DNA from: Bombus terrestris
Lineage: Eukaryota; Arthropoda; Insecta; Hymenoptera; Apidae
Assembly (NCBI RefSeq): GCF_910591885.1
Contig: NC_063275.1
Span: forward strand, 14,186,501 to 14,250,500
Length of the DNA stretch: 64,000 nt
Direction of reading: 5' to 3'
This document shows positions 38,801 through 50,165 of the stretch, in pieces. A model generated the notes under the pieces. That model saw only the letters and a program-made list of their open reading frames with translations. It had not been told where the DNA came from and did no database searches. Positions within the stretch are counted from its first letter, which is position 1, and the number at the start of each line of letters is the position of its first letter. The position numbers and the translations under genes were made by a program.

Positions 38801-40500
38801 TGTGTACGAGTGGCAGAGTAATTTCGAATGAGATGTTGAAATACGAATAACAGCGAAGTTTAGATTTAACTCTAAGGGTTGCATGGTATTTGACCTGAAT
38901 TAATAACTTAATATTGTTATGTTAATCCATATGAAGATCACAGAGAAAGTCACTCATTTCATTTTATCTACATATATATATAATAATATAATATGCTTAA
39001 TTTTCAGCAACTTCAGAACCATCCTGCAGTTATATCAAAACACTAAGCATGCACTGATTAATTACCGATTCGGACTAATACGAATTAAAGCGCATCTAAC
39101 GTGTTAGGATGTATCTAAATTAGTGATAAGTGTGGCGATTCTGATCGAGTAGTTGGAATGTTAAACAATAACCAATCCGATTTAACGTCGGCATGATAGA
39201 TTTTAAACGATTTCGGGCTTCGTACTAATTCATTCCACCTCAACAGCGTATAAATTATACTACGCATTTGCGCCACTATGCTCTTTATCATCCGAATCTC
39301 TGTCCCATTCTCCGACGCATCTCGCCGTAATTGCGACACAAATTTTCGAGGAACACTAATTAGGGAAGCCAACTTAGGGAAGAACAATCTCGTTCTTCGC
39401 TTTTAAGAATGAACTGAAGAAGAATGATCATTCCGTGTAAGGGTTTACCTAAAAATAACGTCACAGCTTCAAGGCAACCTTCGACGTAGCTCGATAGAAG
39501 AGAAAAAGAGAGAAAGAAGGTAGAAGGAGGAGAGAAACTACATCGAGCACAGTGTGTCGGGTTTCTCCTTAAATCTTCATTTCTATAAATCCGTTTTCTC
39601 GTTCCGCGGCTCGAATACAATGGCTGGAGCCGGTCTCGAGGCAAGTCGGGATTCGTATTAATGATCCTTTGATTCTGAAACCAGTGCGGGTTTCATTCAG
39701 CCGGGCCAGAATGTACCTCGGGAACAAGAGAATTAATATCGTGAAAAATTCGTCAGTCGTAGGCGGCACTATCGATGAAACAGCTTCCCAAGTGGCCTGG
39801 TGATTTCGTAATGGGCAACCGCATTTTCCTAGTCGGTAGATCGATCAATTTCAGCTTATTGCGCGCATCTGTAATTGGCGGAATTTATACGAACAAGTTC
39901 TCTCTGGGTTACTTCAATTGATGTAAGACAAAGACAGTGCCAGTTTGAAACAAACGTTTACATTAATGTTGATTGTGATAATTACGGTTTTAGAAGAGCG
40001 TTTTATATTAGGTATATTGCTTGGTTAAAACTGATGGGCAGATAAGTAAATGGAAAGTTTATTTTCGGTAGAGAAACTGTCACAGAGTTTTTAAAAGCGC
40101 GAGAGTTTAAATAGAAACGTCCACGAAAACTTGACAGAAAACGTTTGGAAGGAATCGATTAGCGGATTTAACGTGCAATCAGTCACTTACGTGGTTATGC
40201 TTGGACGTTGATATGTTATTTCGACTATCAACATTCGGAGTGATCGATATCTGTCGAATTTCATCCTTCGAATTTGTACAGTTCAATATTTAGACATTCA
40301 GCGATTCAAAAATCTCAGCTTTCAAAAACTTAAAGGTTCAAAGATATAACTGGATTCTACGTTCTCTTGAAAAGATTCGTTCTCTATTAATACATTTCTC
40401 CGCCATTATAAGAACTATCTTAAGAACCACAGACTCCCTCTATCCTTCGATCCCAATCAAACTTAACGAAATAAAAAGGGTCCCTTACACTATCACAAAT
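35831..40500. other. Intergenic DNA with CpG-rich patches
   Basis: CpG-rich patches lie at 36020-36200, 37700-38010 and 39590-39830. The 154-codon minus-strand frame at 37831-38295 overlaps open frames on the plus strand and shows no domain. Bases 40270-40350 contain scattered TTCAAAAAT-like words resembling the 8-bp array at 49 kb, but with no regular spacing. Confidence 0.4.
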
Positions 40501-40870
40501 CTCTATACTAACCACTTTACTTTTTACAACTCGTACTCGTTTCCAGATCCGTACGGTAGCGCTGATCCATCAAACGTCTACAGCTCAAACGTCTATAGCG
40601 TGTACTGTTTGCCTTCCTCTCGCGAGCAAGAGTACAAAAGTTCACGGTAGCAGGCTTTGCCACACCTACAGGTGTAAACCTATAAGCGAGGATCACCGAT
40701 CTTAGATTTCGCTTAAGATTTACGAGGCTTTCCACTCCGCGAGTCGTCCTCCTCTCCAGCTGCTGCTTTTCTATCCGCTCGTTTGCTGTATCTTCTTCGA
40801 GAGCCTCTCTCGCACTCTCTCTCTCTCTCTCTTTCTCTCTCTCTGTATCTGCGCCACTACCATGCAAATT
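40501..40870. other. CpG-rich block ending in a (CT)n run
   Basis: This is a G+C-richer stretch followed by a CT microsatellite at 40815-40844. On the minus strand the run reads (GA)n, and the frame through it (40517-40867) starts with TTG and is low complexity. GA runs are common near insect promoters, but no initiator was found. Confidence 0.35.
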
Positions 40871-42160
40871 TATACAGCAAATAGTAATCCCTCCCCATCG
40901 TTCGGAATAAATCTACCCCGCCAGCGACATATCAAAGACGTAAACCCTTTCTCAGGTTTCCTAGCGCGTGGACGTGCTTGAAATATCGCGTCGCTAAGAA
41001 ACAGCGTCATTTCTGTCTTGTTCTCCCTGTTTTCCTATCTTCAACCTTCTCATTGTCGCTTTCTCTGTTGCTCTTCGCGCCTTCCCTTTCGTCCTTTCAC
41101 TCTGATCGTTTTTCTCTTCGGTTTTCCCTTTTGCTCTTTTTTCTTCTGCTCTCTTGACGTCTCGAGTCGACGATACCGATTGGCGACAAGTCGATGGCTC
41201 GGTGTTTTAAGGTAATGGAAGTTTGTACTCCATTCGAAGAAACGAGGTGATTCTTTCTCGTTAATTCATGATCCAGGGCGAACTGTGTATTTGTTTCGCT
41301 GGCTTTCTCGGATTTTCTTTCGATTGTTTTTATAATATATTAGGCTGTAACATTATACCTGTTTTATTCTGTTCATTTATATAATAAATACAAAAACTGA
41401 CGGAATTTATGTGACACCTGAATGGCATATATAAATCAGAGAAAAAATATTATAAGTAGACCGTGGATATTAATGGGAAACCAAATTTTGATGAGCTGTT
41501 AAAGAAATAGGCTTTACGCAAAGATAGATTTTACCTACTAAATATTACAATAATTGCTATATTTTGAATATTCCATGTATTTCTGCATATTATGTGCACT
41601 CTGCGCAGTTTTACAGCTATATCCAGTAATATATATCCCGTAATTCGTGAGAATGAAATTTAGGACAATTTTGATCACGCGTAGATGAATATTTGAGGAA
41701 GGAGAATTTGGTAATTCTATTTTTGATTCTCCCTTTTTTGACTGACTCAGTGGCGAACTATCGATTTTGGGCGACTGATAAATTCACCGATTGGAAGCTT
41801 CTGTTTCCAGAATCTTCCGGATATACAATTTGCGAATCATTTGTTTAAAGTCGTACAAGAACGTTTTTGTATCGTATTTTACACATCTTCCCCCATTCAT
41901 TTATTTTTAAAGGCTATTGTTTTCCTAATTTATCAATTCTATGCTTTCTTCTTCTCATTCTGACAACTTTCAACATGTAGCTACGTACAGAATATGAATA
42001 ATGGAAGTAAGGTACTACATAATGTGCATAAAATGTGGTGAGACTCGTTCTGTAAAAACATTTATTAGCGACTCTGATATAAATCAGCATTATTTCTTTC
42101 AAAATAGTCCCATTGGGAAACCGTTCATTTGGAACTATTACTGAAAGTAGAGTGGAAATA
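40871..42160. other. Intergenic DNA
   Basis: A pyrimidine-rich piece (41010-41160) is followed by AT-rich DNA. Bases 41372-41398 contain TTCATTTATATAATAAATAC, matched closely at 61425-61448. This may be a scrap of a mariner-like end, but I could not delimit an element. Confidence 0.35.
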
Positions 42161-42162
42161 TA

Positions 42163-42200
42163 CAGTATCCTACAAAAGTCTTACACTAACTAATTCGATG
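42163..42200 (+). mobile_element. Orphan Tc1-like terminus
   Basis: After a TA dinucleotide (42161-42162) the sequence runs CAGTATCCTACAAAAGTCTT and then ACACTAACT. This matches the pattern of the Tc1-like element ends at 47709-47941 (CAG, CTACAAAA, GT, CAC, ACT in order). No matching inverted end was found within the next kilobase. This looks like one surviving terminus of a truncated element. Confidence 0.4.
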
Positions 42201-45200
42201 GAGATACTGAAGATACTTTTTTTTTTTATCTTAAATCTGCTGTTGCCTTTTAAGAAATGTTCAATTCAGAAATCGTTGATAATTTGTTAAACAGATATCG
42301 ATTAACTTAAAACAGATAAACAGAATGTTAAACAGATTGTTTATCATATTTTGACGATATTGATAGTTCTTGAAATACAATTATCATCTCATCGTCTTTT
42401 AGACACGTTTTATATACAACGCCATAGATAAGATAATTAAACTAACCTAATTTTGTTAGTGCCTATAGACAATCTTAGCGCCTAAATCTCGGTAGATGAC
42501 TAAAATTAGTGCTCATGGATATTTGAGTATTATTTATTAAAATATTTCCTATAAACACTGTAACGATAAAAAAAGAGAAGAGTAAGAAGGAAGAAAAAGA
42601 AACATGTTTCCCCTGATTTATTGGCAGGTTCATCAATAATGTTACCTTAACAGACGTATGCCTTAGACATCAGAATAATGGAGGTCAGGGGCTATATTTA
42701 TACGAAATTAGGCGAAACCTTTTGAAAGTTAAATCACACTGAAGTCACATCAATTATTTCCATCGAAGTTAATTGACTTCTGCAGAATGAAATACAAATC
42801 GTGTAACCAATTCTGGTAACAAAACGGGCATCTCTTCTTGTCAATTAAGAAACTCAATTTATAAAATTAAGACAATGAACTTGGTCAACTTAATTATGAA
42901 GTGGCACGGTTGCATTTCATGTATGAAGGTAGCTGGTCATGTTCGCTTCACGCATTTATTTCATAATTTCATTCTTATTTCGTTTCGATGAACGAAAAAT
43001 TTAAATTTAGCACGCAGTAATTTCACATTGCGAGAACATTTCTAAATACTACACCAAACCGACTAAATAAAGTAACCTGGTGAAGATCCGAAAGAACGAA
43101 GAGTTCGGTACAATGCGTTTCGTGGTTTCTGTCATTCAATCTTTCTACCCAAAGATATCTGACGTAATCAACGAGACAAGCGCGATATTCGATTCGAACT
43201 AAATTTATCGGCCACATGAGTTATTTCAACTAATGAAATAATTTCGTCTTTACCGTTATCAATATTCCACGTATTTACCATTTTATCCCGTGATGTATCT
43301 TTCCAATTCATCCTCGTTCTTTTTCCCAAGTCACTTAATCATCGTGCTTATCTCTGACGATTCGAAGTATAGTAAGTATTATATGAAAATTGTTGTTCTG
43401 AAATATTTGTATTTAGTATTAAAAAAGAACGATCTTGATCTTTGACAGAGGAACGGTCGCCATGACATAGTTTAAAATTTAAATTAGGATATTTCGTTGG
43501 AATTATTTGCTACATAGACAATCTGTTCTCTTTCACTTTTTTGTTTTTTTTTTCGCGTAGATTATATGATAAATTTATACCAGTAGAATATGAATATTTA
43601 AGCGGTCAGAGTTTGGGAATTTTTAATCAAAGTCCAAGATAAACTTTTTTAATATCTATTTTTCGGAAATACTTTTAATAAGGAATATGTGACGATTTTA
43701 CTAAAAGAAGTAGCTTTCTTATTACGATTTATTTGTTTGAATTCAAACTTTCCATCAATGATCTTCGAGTACCATGGTTGGAGAAGAGGAAAGTTGAAGG
43801 GAAATAGATCAATATTTTCTCCAATTCTGTGACAGAACTTTTCTGCATATGCTTAAAATTTATGACAAACCCATAAGTCTGTTAGCAAAGAGAACTAAAA
43901 ATTCTTTAACTTTGCTTCAAATTTTATAAAATTATCAAAGCTGTCCATAAAAATTCCCTCGTTAGTCCTACAAGACTGTAAGAAATATTAGTTTCTAAAT
44001 GTTATAATTGACATCTGGGTTTCATTTAAAATAAATGATAATAAAGCGGTGCGTACGTATCCTGAAATAATCGCATGTCCCAGAAAATTCACCATTAATT
44101 TAGAATATTGTACACATAAATGACCAAGACGATCTTCTCATAAAACACAGGTGTGTGTAAATACAATTTTATTTATCCTCAAAGACATTCGGCAGCGGAT
44201 TTCGGCGAACAGAAGAAACAGCTGCACTCTATGACACGCTTACCCCGTGCACGTGCCTTTTTCCCCCCTATATATCCAATGACTAAATACCCTGAAAAAC
44301 GCGAACAAATTTCGGCCAGTATCCGTGAGAATAATTAAATCCGATCGTTGAATAAATTTTCATTGTAATGTGCCACAGCCGCTGGGACGTATCGAATTTA
44401 AATCACTTTCGCCGGGCGTAAAATTCATACGCGCAATATACGCCAAATTCTTTAAATAGACATTTTAAAACTACCGCGACGACGAAAAAAAAAAAGAAGA
44501 AAGAAAGAGAGACGGCGTATAATGAAAGGACAGAGGAGCGCGAATGAAAACGAAAAAGGAGAGAAAATTTTTTTTAACGCGTACGTGCAATCGGCAGTGG
44601 CTTAATCGAAATTTTCTCGTTCGCCGGAATGGCGTTTTACCTTGGATCAGAGATTCATTTTTTTTTTTTTTTTTTTTAATCTCAGGAGGATATTCAGCGC
44701 GAATGCGACACCGTGTCTCGCGTGCAATCATCGTCGATGGTAATGGGACACCATACGCCAGTTTATCGGCTTCAATGACCCGTAATTATAATTAAACGTT
44801 AATCACGTAGAACCAGATTCCGCGTGTGCGTCAGGTTGGATTCGATTGCCTCGTATTACGCTGGAAATAAAAATTCAAAAGAGCGAATCGTGGAGGGTAG
44901 CAGGAAACGAGGGTGAGGGAGAAAGAGACGAAGATGTGTTCGATGTTGGGAGGATGGAAAACGCGTTGGTTCTGGTCAACATCCACGTATTTTGCAGTCG
45001 TTCCACGTTGGTTCTTGTAGAAGCGCTTCTACGACGAGAATCGAACACGTTTGTGAGAATAATAACGTGACTCGAGCGAACAGCGTTTTTCTTGGTCGAG
45101 ATGAGGAAGCATGTGAAGAGAACTTGCTGAGCAAACAGTTAAATGTATTCTGTTGGAAGAAAAATAATTAATATTAGAATTATAGTCAAAATGATCAATT

Positions 45201-45890
45201 AGGAATTTTTGATAAAAATTTTATGGGTTTGTTACGATGATATTCTGAGAATTTGAATGATCTTTTATAATCTATATAAATAAGAACTCGTTTTTCTCTT
45301 TTGCATTATGTATTTTCTCGTATATAATATTTTGATTTCTCTAATAGAAGATTATTACTTTTACTAGCAGAGAAAATACGTAAATCATGATGTTGAAGAT
45401 TATTTTTGTCTCGGGAAAATTTTGTTTTATGATTATGTATAGCAATGATGTAAAGAATTCGTTATTATTTTTACTTTATTGTGAAAGTATTAATTGTGGT
45501 TAAAATAGAAGTTGAATTACGAACGTTCTATCTTTGACGTGAAACCACCTGTAAGGTTTATTTTTTCATGTAGCTGTTTGTCAAATACAGGTACTTTCTC
45601 GGCCGCACGTTAATATTTTACTCATTCACTGACTGGATTTATGAACAGTCGCTTTAAGGGGTAACATTTAGTTGCTTGCAATTACGCTCTGCGGTAGATA
45701 GGCTGGGCAATGTTTTTGAAAATTTTGACCCAGAAAGGCCAGCCACTCGGCATAAGCAGAAAAATTTATGGATACAAATAAAATTTGTAACTAAAGGTTA
45801 ATCTAACCGGCACGAGTGCAGAATTTTTCATTTTCAGATATCACAGATGGTGTTTCATAACTATTAATGAAATCACAATCTGTTAAAGAA
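42201..45890. other. AT-rich intergenic DNA
   Basis: This has several homopolymer runs, including twenty T at 44658-44677 and A-rich sequence at 44486-44515. A modestly CpG-rich patch lies at 44690-45070. Frames in this region are short and domain-free. Confidence 0.4.
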
Positions 45891-46013
45891 TACAAATTAA
45901 AGTTTACGAGACCGATAAAACGAGGAAAATTTCAGAAATATATAAAATTGTCGACGTTTGAGAATAATATTATTGGTTAACATTTGTAATGAATTATACA
46001 TGTATAAATATAG

Positions 46014-46118
46014 GCAAAGATTTCCTGAAATGTGTTCAAAGATTTCTTTTAAAATGTGCGAACATTTCTTTAAAGATGTGCACGAAGATTTCTTGCAAAG
46101 ACATTTTCGAAAGAACAT
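46014..46118. repeat. Degenerate minisatellite, about four units of 22-29 bp
   Basis: Units beginning CAAAGATTTC, CAAAGATTTC, AACATTTC and CGAAGATTTC follow each other, each ending in an AATGTG- or GATGTG-like word. Two plus-strand frames run through it (45958-46260 and 45989-46285). One gives a weak eight-residue periodicity with recurring Lys-Cys pairs. That reflects the DNA period and is not evidence for a protein. Confidence 0.5.
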
Positions 46119-47202
46119 TCCAACTTTTCAGCAGTTTTGCCCTTATCTGTATTCGAGAGCTGCTCAAAATTTTCCTCGGCGTTCCGAACGACATGACAAC
46201 TTTGGATCACGTTTTCTCAAAACTTTGTTATTCCTACCTATTCTATTCTGCAACAAATAACGGATTTCTGTCATTCGCTAATTAAAACGAACGGAAAATT
46301 TTCGTTGAAACCTTAATTAAACGTCAAAGTTATTACTAGAGGAGAGACTACACGAATGATACTTTTGATAATCCATGGAAAGTACTGGTTTTGTAATTTA
46401 TTTTACTTTCAATCGATGATATGTAAATACTCTCTGAGAAACAGAATATTTATACAGAGTATTCATCCGTAGCAGGACATTACGTAATGTAACTGCTTAC
46501 GGAATTTCATTGAAAATTAATCATCGAGAAAAAGAACTCATTTCAGCGTCGCTTTCTTTGATCATTGAACTCGAATTATGAATGAACTCTTTGAGACCGA
46601 AGAAAATAGAACATCGATTTTTTCCCTGTGTCCCGTTTTAAATTTTAAAACAGTACCAGGCATAAATAACTCCTTTGAACTGCTTGCACAGAGGCGCAAA
46701 CATAAATTCAAAACTCGGAACGAGAATGGAGGGGAAATTAAATGTTACTTCGTAATAAATAATCTTGTTTGGTTTTTGTCGCGACTGTATTACGTATTAC
46801 CTTCGTGGCTTTTTGGACTGGCAGCCAAGCTCACGGAGAGTTGCATGTACGTATAAACCCTGGCTCACTCGTTGAAACTTTCGAAAACGCCAGGAACGGC
46901 GCGGCATTGGTTTTTCGAAAATTGCCGTCACGCCAAAATTACACGCAAACTGCTGGGCTCGTCGCGGAATCGCGAACAACACCAGGCCGATACTTTCGCC
47001 GATGACAACCTGCGAATTTGATTTACGACGCGGCTTCTTGGGTGAAAATTAAATTTTTATCGTGACAACGAGTTTAGTTTACAACTTAAGTAACAGAATG
47101 TTTCTTGATATTTGTAAATAATAAAATGTAGTATCAGATTGCAGATGCATTCAAATTGCAATTAATGAAATAAATTCTACATTGGCTTCTATTTCACGAA
47201 TA
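46119..47202. other. Intergenic DNA with one palindrome
   Basis: A ~38-base near-perfect palindrome lies at 46466-46503 (TCCGTAGCAGG and its inverted partner around ACATTACGTAATGT). It has essentially no loop. A slightly CpG-rich piece lies at 46840-47010. No gene is supported. Confidence 0.45.
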
Positions 47203-47481
47203 CAGTAGAACTCCATTTATCTGAAATCCATTTAGTGGAATGAAATTTTAGTTAATGTCCCATTAAGCGAAATTATTGTCGAATAAACTTGTTTGAACAT
47301 GAACTGCTATTATGTGAACGAAAAATCATAGGTGAGGAAGATTGACGAACTCTCATTGTATGAACTTTGTCTCTCAACGAGCTTAGATAAATGAAGTTTT
47401 ACAATTTATAAATATAATCGTTCCGTATAGAACGTTCAAAACTTTGTCTCTCGATGAATTCCTGTATATGAAACTCTACCA
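47203..47481. mobile_element. Pogo/Tigger-like MITE, 279 bp, with a doubled right end
   Basis: The left end CAGTAGAACTCCATTTATCT is the characteristic start of pogo/Tigger-type elements. The right end reads, in reverse complement, TGGTAGAGTTTCATATACAG, about 12 of 21 positions matching. TA flanks both sides (47201-47202 and 47482-47483). A second right-end-like sequence (AACTTTGTCTCTCAACGAGC then TTAGATAAATGAAGTTTTAC) lies inside at about 47363-47402. The true end repeats the same AACTTTGTCTCTCGATGAAT block at about 47443. The right terminus is therefore duplicated in tandem. The element has no transposase frame. Confidence 0.7.
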
Positions 47482-47708
47482 TAGATAAATACAGTTGTCC
47501 TTTAGAGAAACACTTAAAATTAAATTATCTCATAAAATACTTTTTTCTAAGGCATTAAACTTCTTTATTCACGTTGTAAAAAATAGAATATTAAAATAAC
47601 ACGACCAAAATATATAAAAAGTTATTCAATAGCTCTAGGTTTTTTCTATTCGACGTTCCATTTAAAATTTCTATAAAAGAAAAATCGTAGCTTCGATTTC
47701 TTTATCTA
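47482..47708. other. AT-rich spacer between two MITEs
   Basis: This is ordinary AT-rich DNA. A TAGATAAATACAGTTGTCC word just after the pogo-like element may be a further scrap of a related end. Confidence 0.35.
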
Positions 47709-47941
47709 CAGCGACTACAAAAAGTACTCGCACGCACTCTTATTTTATAACAAAGCGTTTCTTTTACAGGTTCTATACACATTTCATTTTCATTTGCAAT
47801 TCAGTTTCATAACCACAAACTTTTGTAGCCGTATGAAGGTATTGCTCAATGATACGAATTTTAATACACCTGGGCCTAATTAATTACTATGTTAGTGCTA
47901 TAATAAGTACAACGGCATGACAAAACTTTTTGTAGCCACTG
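47709..47941. mobile_element. Tc1-like MITE, 233 bp, both ends present
   Basis: The left end reads CAGCGACTACAAAAAGTACT. The reverse complement of the right end reads CAGTGGCTACAAAAAGTTTT, 16 of 20 positions matching. TA dinucleotides flank the element at 47707-47708 and 47942-47943, as expected for Tc1/mariner insertions. The interior holds a further internal copy of the end motif (AAACTTTTGTAGCCG near 47817) and no transposase frame. Confidence 0.75.
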
Positions 47942-48499
47942 TACATTCGACGAAAATGAACTTTAAAGAAGAAGCTTCACTTTATACCTGTAACTTCGCT
48001 ATCGACGGTTTAATCGTATCCCATTGACCAGAACCGCAACACTCGTTATAGAAGTGAACTGTCCACGCGTTCACACGCGAACATTCGTCGAGGTTACGTC
48101 GCGCGGCCCGCAACGGATTCACCTGACGCAATAATCCCGAGTGATGTACTTCCGCGGCGAATACCTCCGAGTAAACCGATTACCGATGGACTTGGCTGGA
48201 ATAGGACGCCGATGATGAACTCGAGTGGATACGTGGTGGACGAATCGCGTGAAGTTATTCACGCGAGCGGCACTGGTCAAGGAAGATCATTAGATCGTCC
48301 ATTTAGTCTTCAGCGACTTGGATCAATAGAGAGATGAATGAACACTGCGAATGTTTCTTGCAAATATTTTATTAACATAGTTAAAGAAATGTAACTTGCT
48401 CGATGATTAGTTTTGTTTACTAAATATCATAACAAGTTTATTATTAGTTATATTATAGTGCATTATACTAGGACTATACTTTAGATACTTAGAAGTATG
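47942..48499. other. CpG-rich block between the MITEs and the array
   Basis: Bases 48000-48300 are clearly richer in CpG than the flanks, with words such as GTCGCGCGGCCCGC. No frame or terminal repeat was found. It may be a regulatory block or an old repeat. Confidence 0.35.
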
Positions 48500-48721
48500 T
48501 TTGCGTATTATGTACAATTTGGGAATTCTTACACTTTTAAACTCGCAATGAATGCATCCGCAGTTTAATAACGAGGTTCTTTCGTCGCTATAATGTGAAT
48601 TTACAATTTATTTTTGCGTGTTATATACATTTCGTGCGTTTTCATAGCTTGAAATTTCCCATAAATGCGCGAAGATCGCCAGTTTAATAATAAAGTTCTT
48701 TTCTCACTACGATATGAATTC
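48500..48721. repeat. Decayed tandem duplication, period 113 bp
   Basis: Two adjacent copies (48500-48602 and 48613-48721) share TTTGCGTATTATGTACA/TTTGCGTGTTATATACA, a CCAGTTTAATAA-like word, a GTTCTTT word and an ATRTGAATT end, in order. Divergence is substantial. The pair directly abuts the 8-bp array. Confidence 0.65.
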
Positions 48722-48747
48722 CTTATATGCTTGTCAGAGTAAGCAGA

Positions 48748-48772
48748 GAATTTTTGAAAGTTTGAATTTTTA
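48748..48772 (-). repeat. Left flank of the 8-bp array in inverted orientation
   Basis: GAATTTTTGAAAGTTTGAAT followed by TTTT is the array motif read on the minus strand. It directly abuts plus-orientation units beginning at 48773, so the array edge is a short inverted repeat. Confidence 0.65.
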
Positions 48773-49144
48773 AAAATTCAAATTTTCAAATTTTCAAATA
48801 TTCAAAAATTCAAATTTTCAAATTTTCAAAAATTCAAAAATTCAAATTTTCAAATTTTCAAATTTTCAAAAATTCAAAAATTCAAAAATTCAAATTTTCA
48901 AATTTTCAAATTTTCAAAAATTCAAAGATTCAAATTTTTAAAAATTCAAATTTTCAAATTTTCAAAAATTCAAAAATTCAAAAATTCAAAAATTCAAATT
49001 TTCAAAAATTCAAAGATTCAAATTTTCAAAAATTCAAATTTTCAAATTTCCAAAAATTCAAAAATTCAAATTTTCAAATTTTCAAAAATTTAAAAATTCA
49101 AATTTTCAAATTTTCAAAAATTCAAAAATTCAAAGATTCGAATT

Positions 49145-49408
49145 TGTTGAAAATAACAACGTGAGTTCTCGCTTGCCATCTATATGCTGACGGCTAGTTA
49201 GAAAAGAAGTAACTAGAAGTTGTTCCTAGACACGGTCGATAGACCTGATCGATAGTTTTAGGACCCCTCTTGCTTTTTTTTTTTTCTTTTGTGACCCTTC
49301 TAAGTGTGTGCAATAAAGGTCTTTCTGCTTCGAGAAGTGTGGATTTATTATCTATATAACATAATAATAACTAACGCGATCCTACATCTAAAACATAAAA
49401 TAATAACA
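49145..49408 (+). mobile_element. Solo LTR, copy 1, 264 bp
   Basis: The element starts TGTTGAAAATAACAACGTG and ends AATAATAACA, giving TGTT...AACA ends typical of retrotransposon LTRs. It contains a T-rich tract and a CAATAAAGG polyadenylation signal followed by T/G-rich sequence. It is flanked by GAATT (49140-49144) and AAATT (49409-49413), a 5-bp target duplication with one change. The intact target AAATT occurs throughout the array. Size and target length fit a Ty1/copia-type element, but no internal region survives to confirm this. Confidence 0.8.
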
Positions 49409-49901
49409 AAATTTCTAAAAATTCAAATTTTCAAATTTTCAAAAATTCAAAAATTCAAATTTTCAAATTTTCAAAAATTAAAATTTTCAAATTTTCAAAA
49501 ATTCAAAGATTCAAATTTTCAAAAATTCAAATTTTCAAATTTTCAAAAATCCAAATTTTCAAATTTTCAAAAATTCAAATTTTCAAATTTTCAAATTTTC
49601 AAATTTTCAAAAATTCAGAAAATCAAAAATTCAAATTTTCAAATTTTTAAAAATTCAAAGATTCAAATTTTCAAATTTTCAAAAATTCAAAAATTCAAAT
49701 TTTCAAATTTTCAAAAATTCAAAAATTCAAATTTTCAAATTTTCAAAAATTCAAAGATTCAAATTTTTAAAAATTCAAATTTTCAAATTTTCAAAAATTC
49801 AAAAATTCAAAAATTCAAATTTTCAAATTTTCAAACCTTCAAAAAATCAAAAATTCAAATTTTCAAATTTTCAAAAATTCAAAAATTCAAAGATTCGAAT
49901 T

Positions 49902-50165
49902 TGTTGAAAATAACAACGTGAGTTCTCGCTCGCCATCTATATGCTGACGGCTAGTTAGAAAAGAAGTAACTAGAAGTTGTTCCTAGACACGGTCGATAGA
50001 CCTGATCGATAGTTTTAGGACCCCTCTTGCTTTTTTTTTTTTCTTTTGTGACCCTTCTAAGTGTGTGCAATAAAGGTCTTTCTGCTTCGAGAAGTGTGGA
50101 TTTATTATCTATATAACATAATAATAACTAACGCGATCCTACATCTAAAACATAAAATAATAACA
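49902..50165 (+). mobile_element. Solo LTR, copy 2, duplicated with the array
   Basis: This has the same length as copy 1 and differs from it by a single base that I can find (T at 49174, C at 49931), including an identical 12-T tract. It is flanked by the same altered target pair, GAATT (49897-49901) and AAATT (50166-50170). Sharing the altered left target base shows that this copy arose by duplication of copy 1 plus the flanking array, not by a second insertion. Confidence 0.85.

Noticed and set aside
40517..40867. 116-codon minus-strand frame with a Glu-Arg-rich beginning
   Set aside because: The beginning is a translated (GA)n microsatellite and the frame starts with TTG.
45030..45060. 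Minus-strand GTTCGATTCTC, like a tRNA B box
   Set aside because: The flanking bases cannot form a T-stem and no A box or acceptor stem lies at the right distance.
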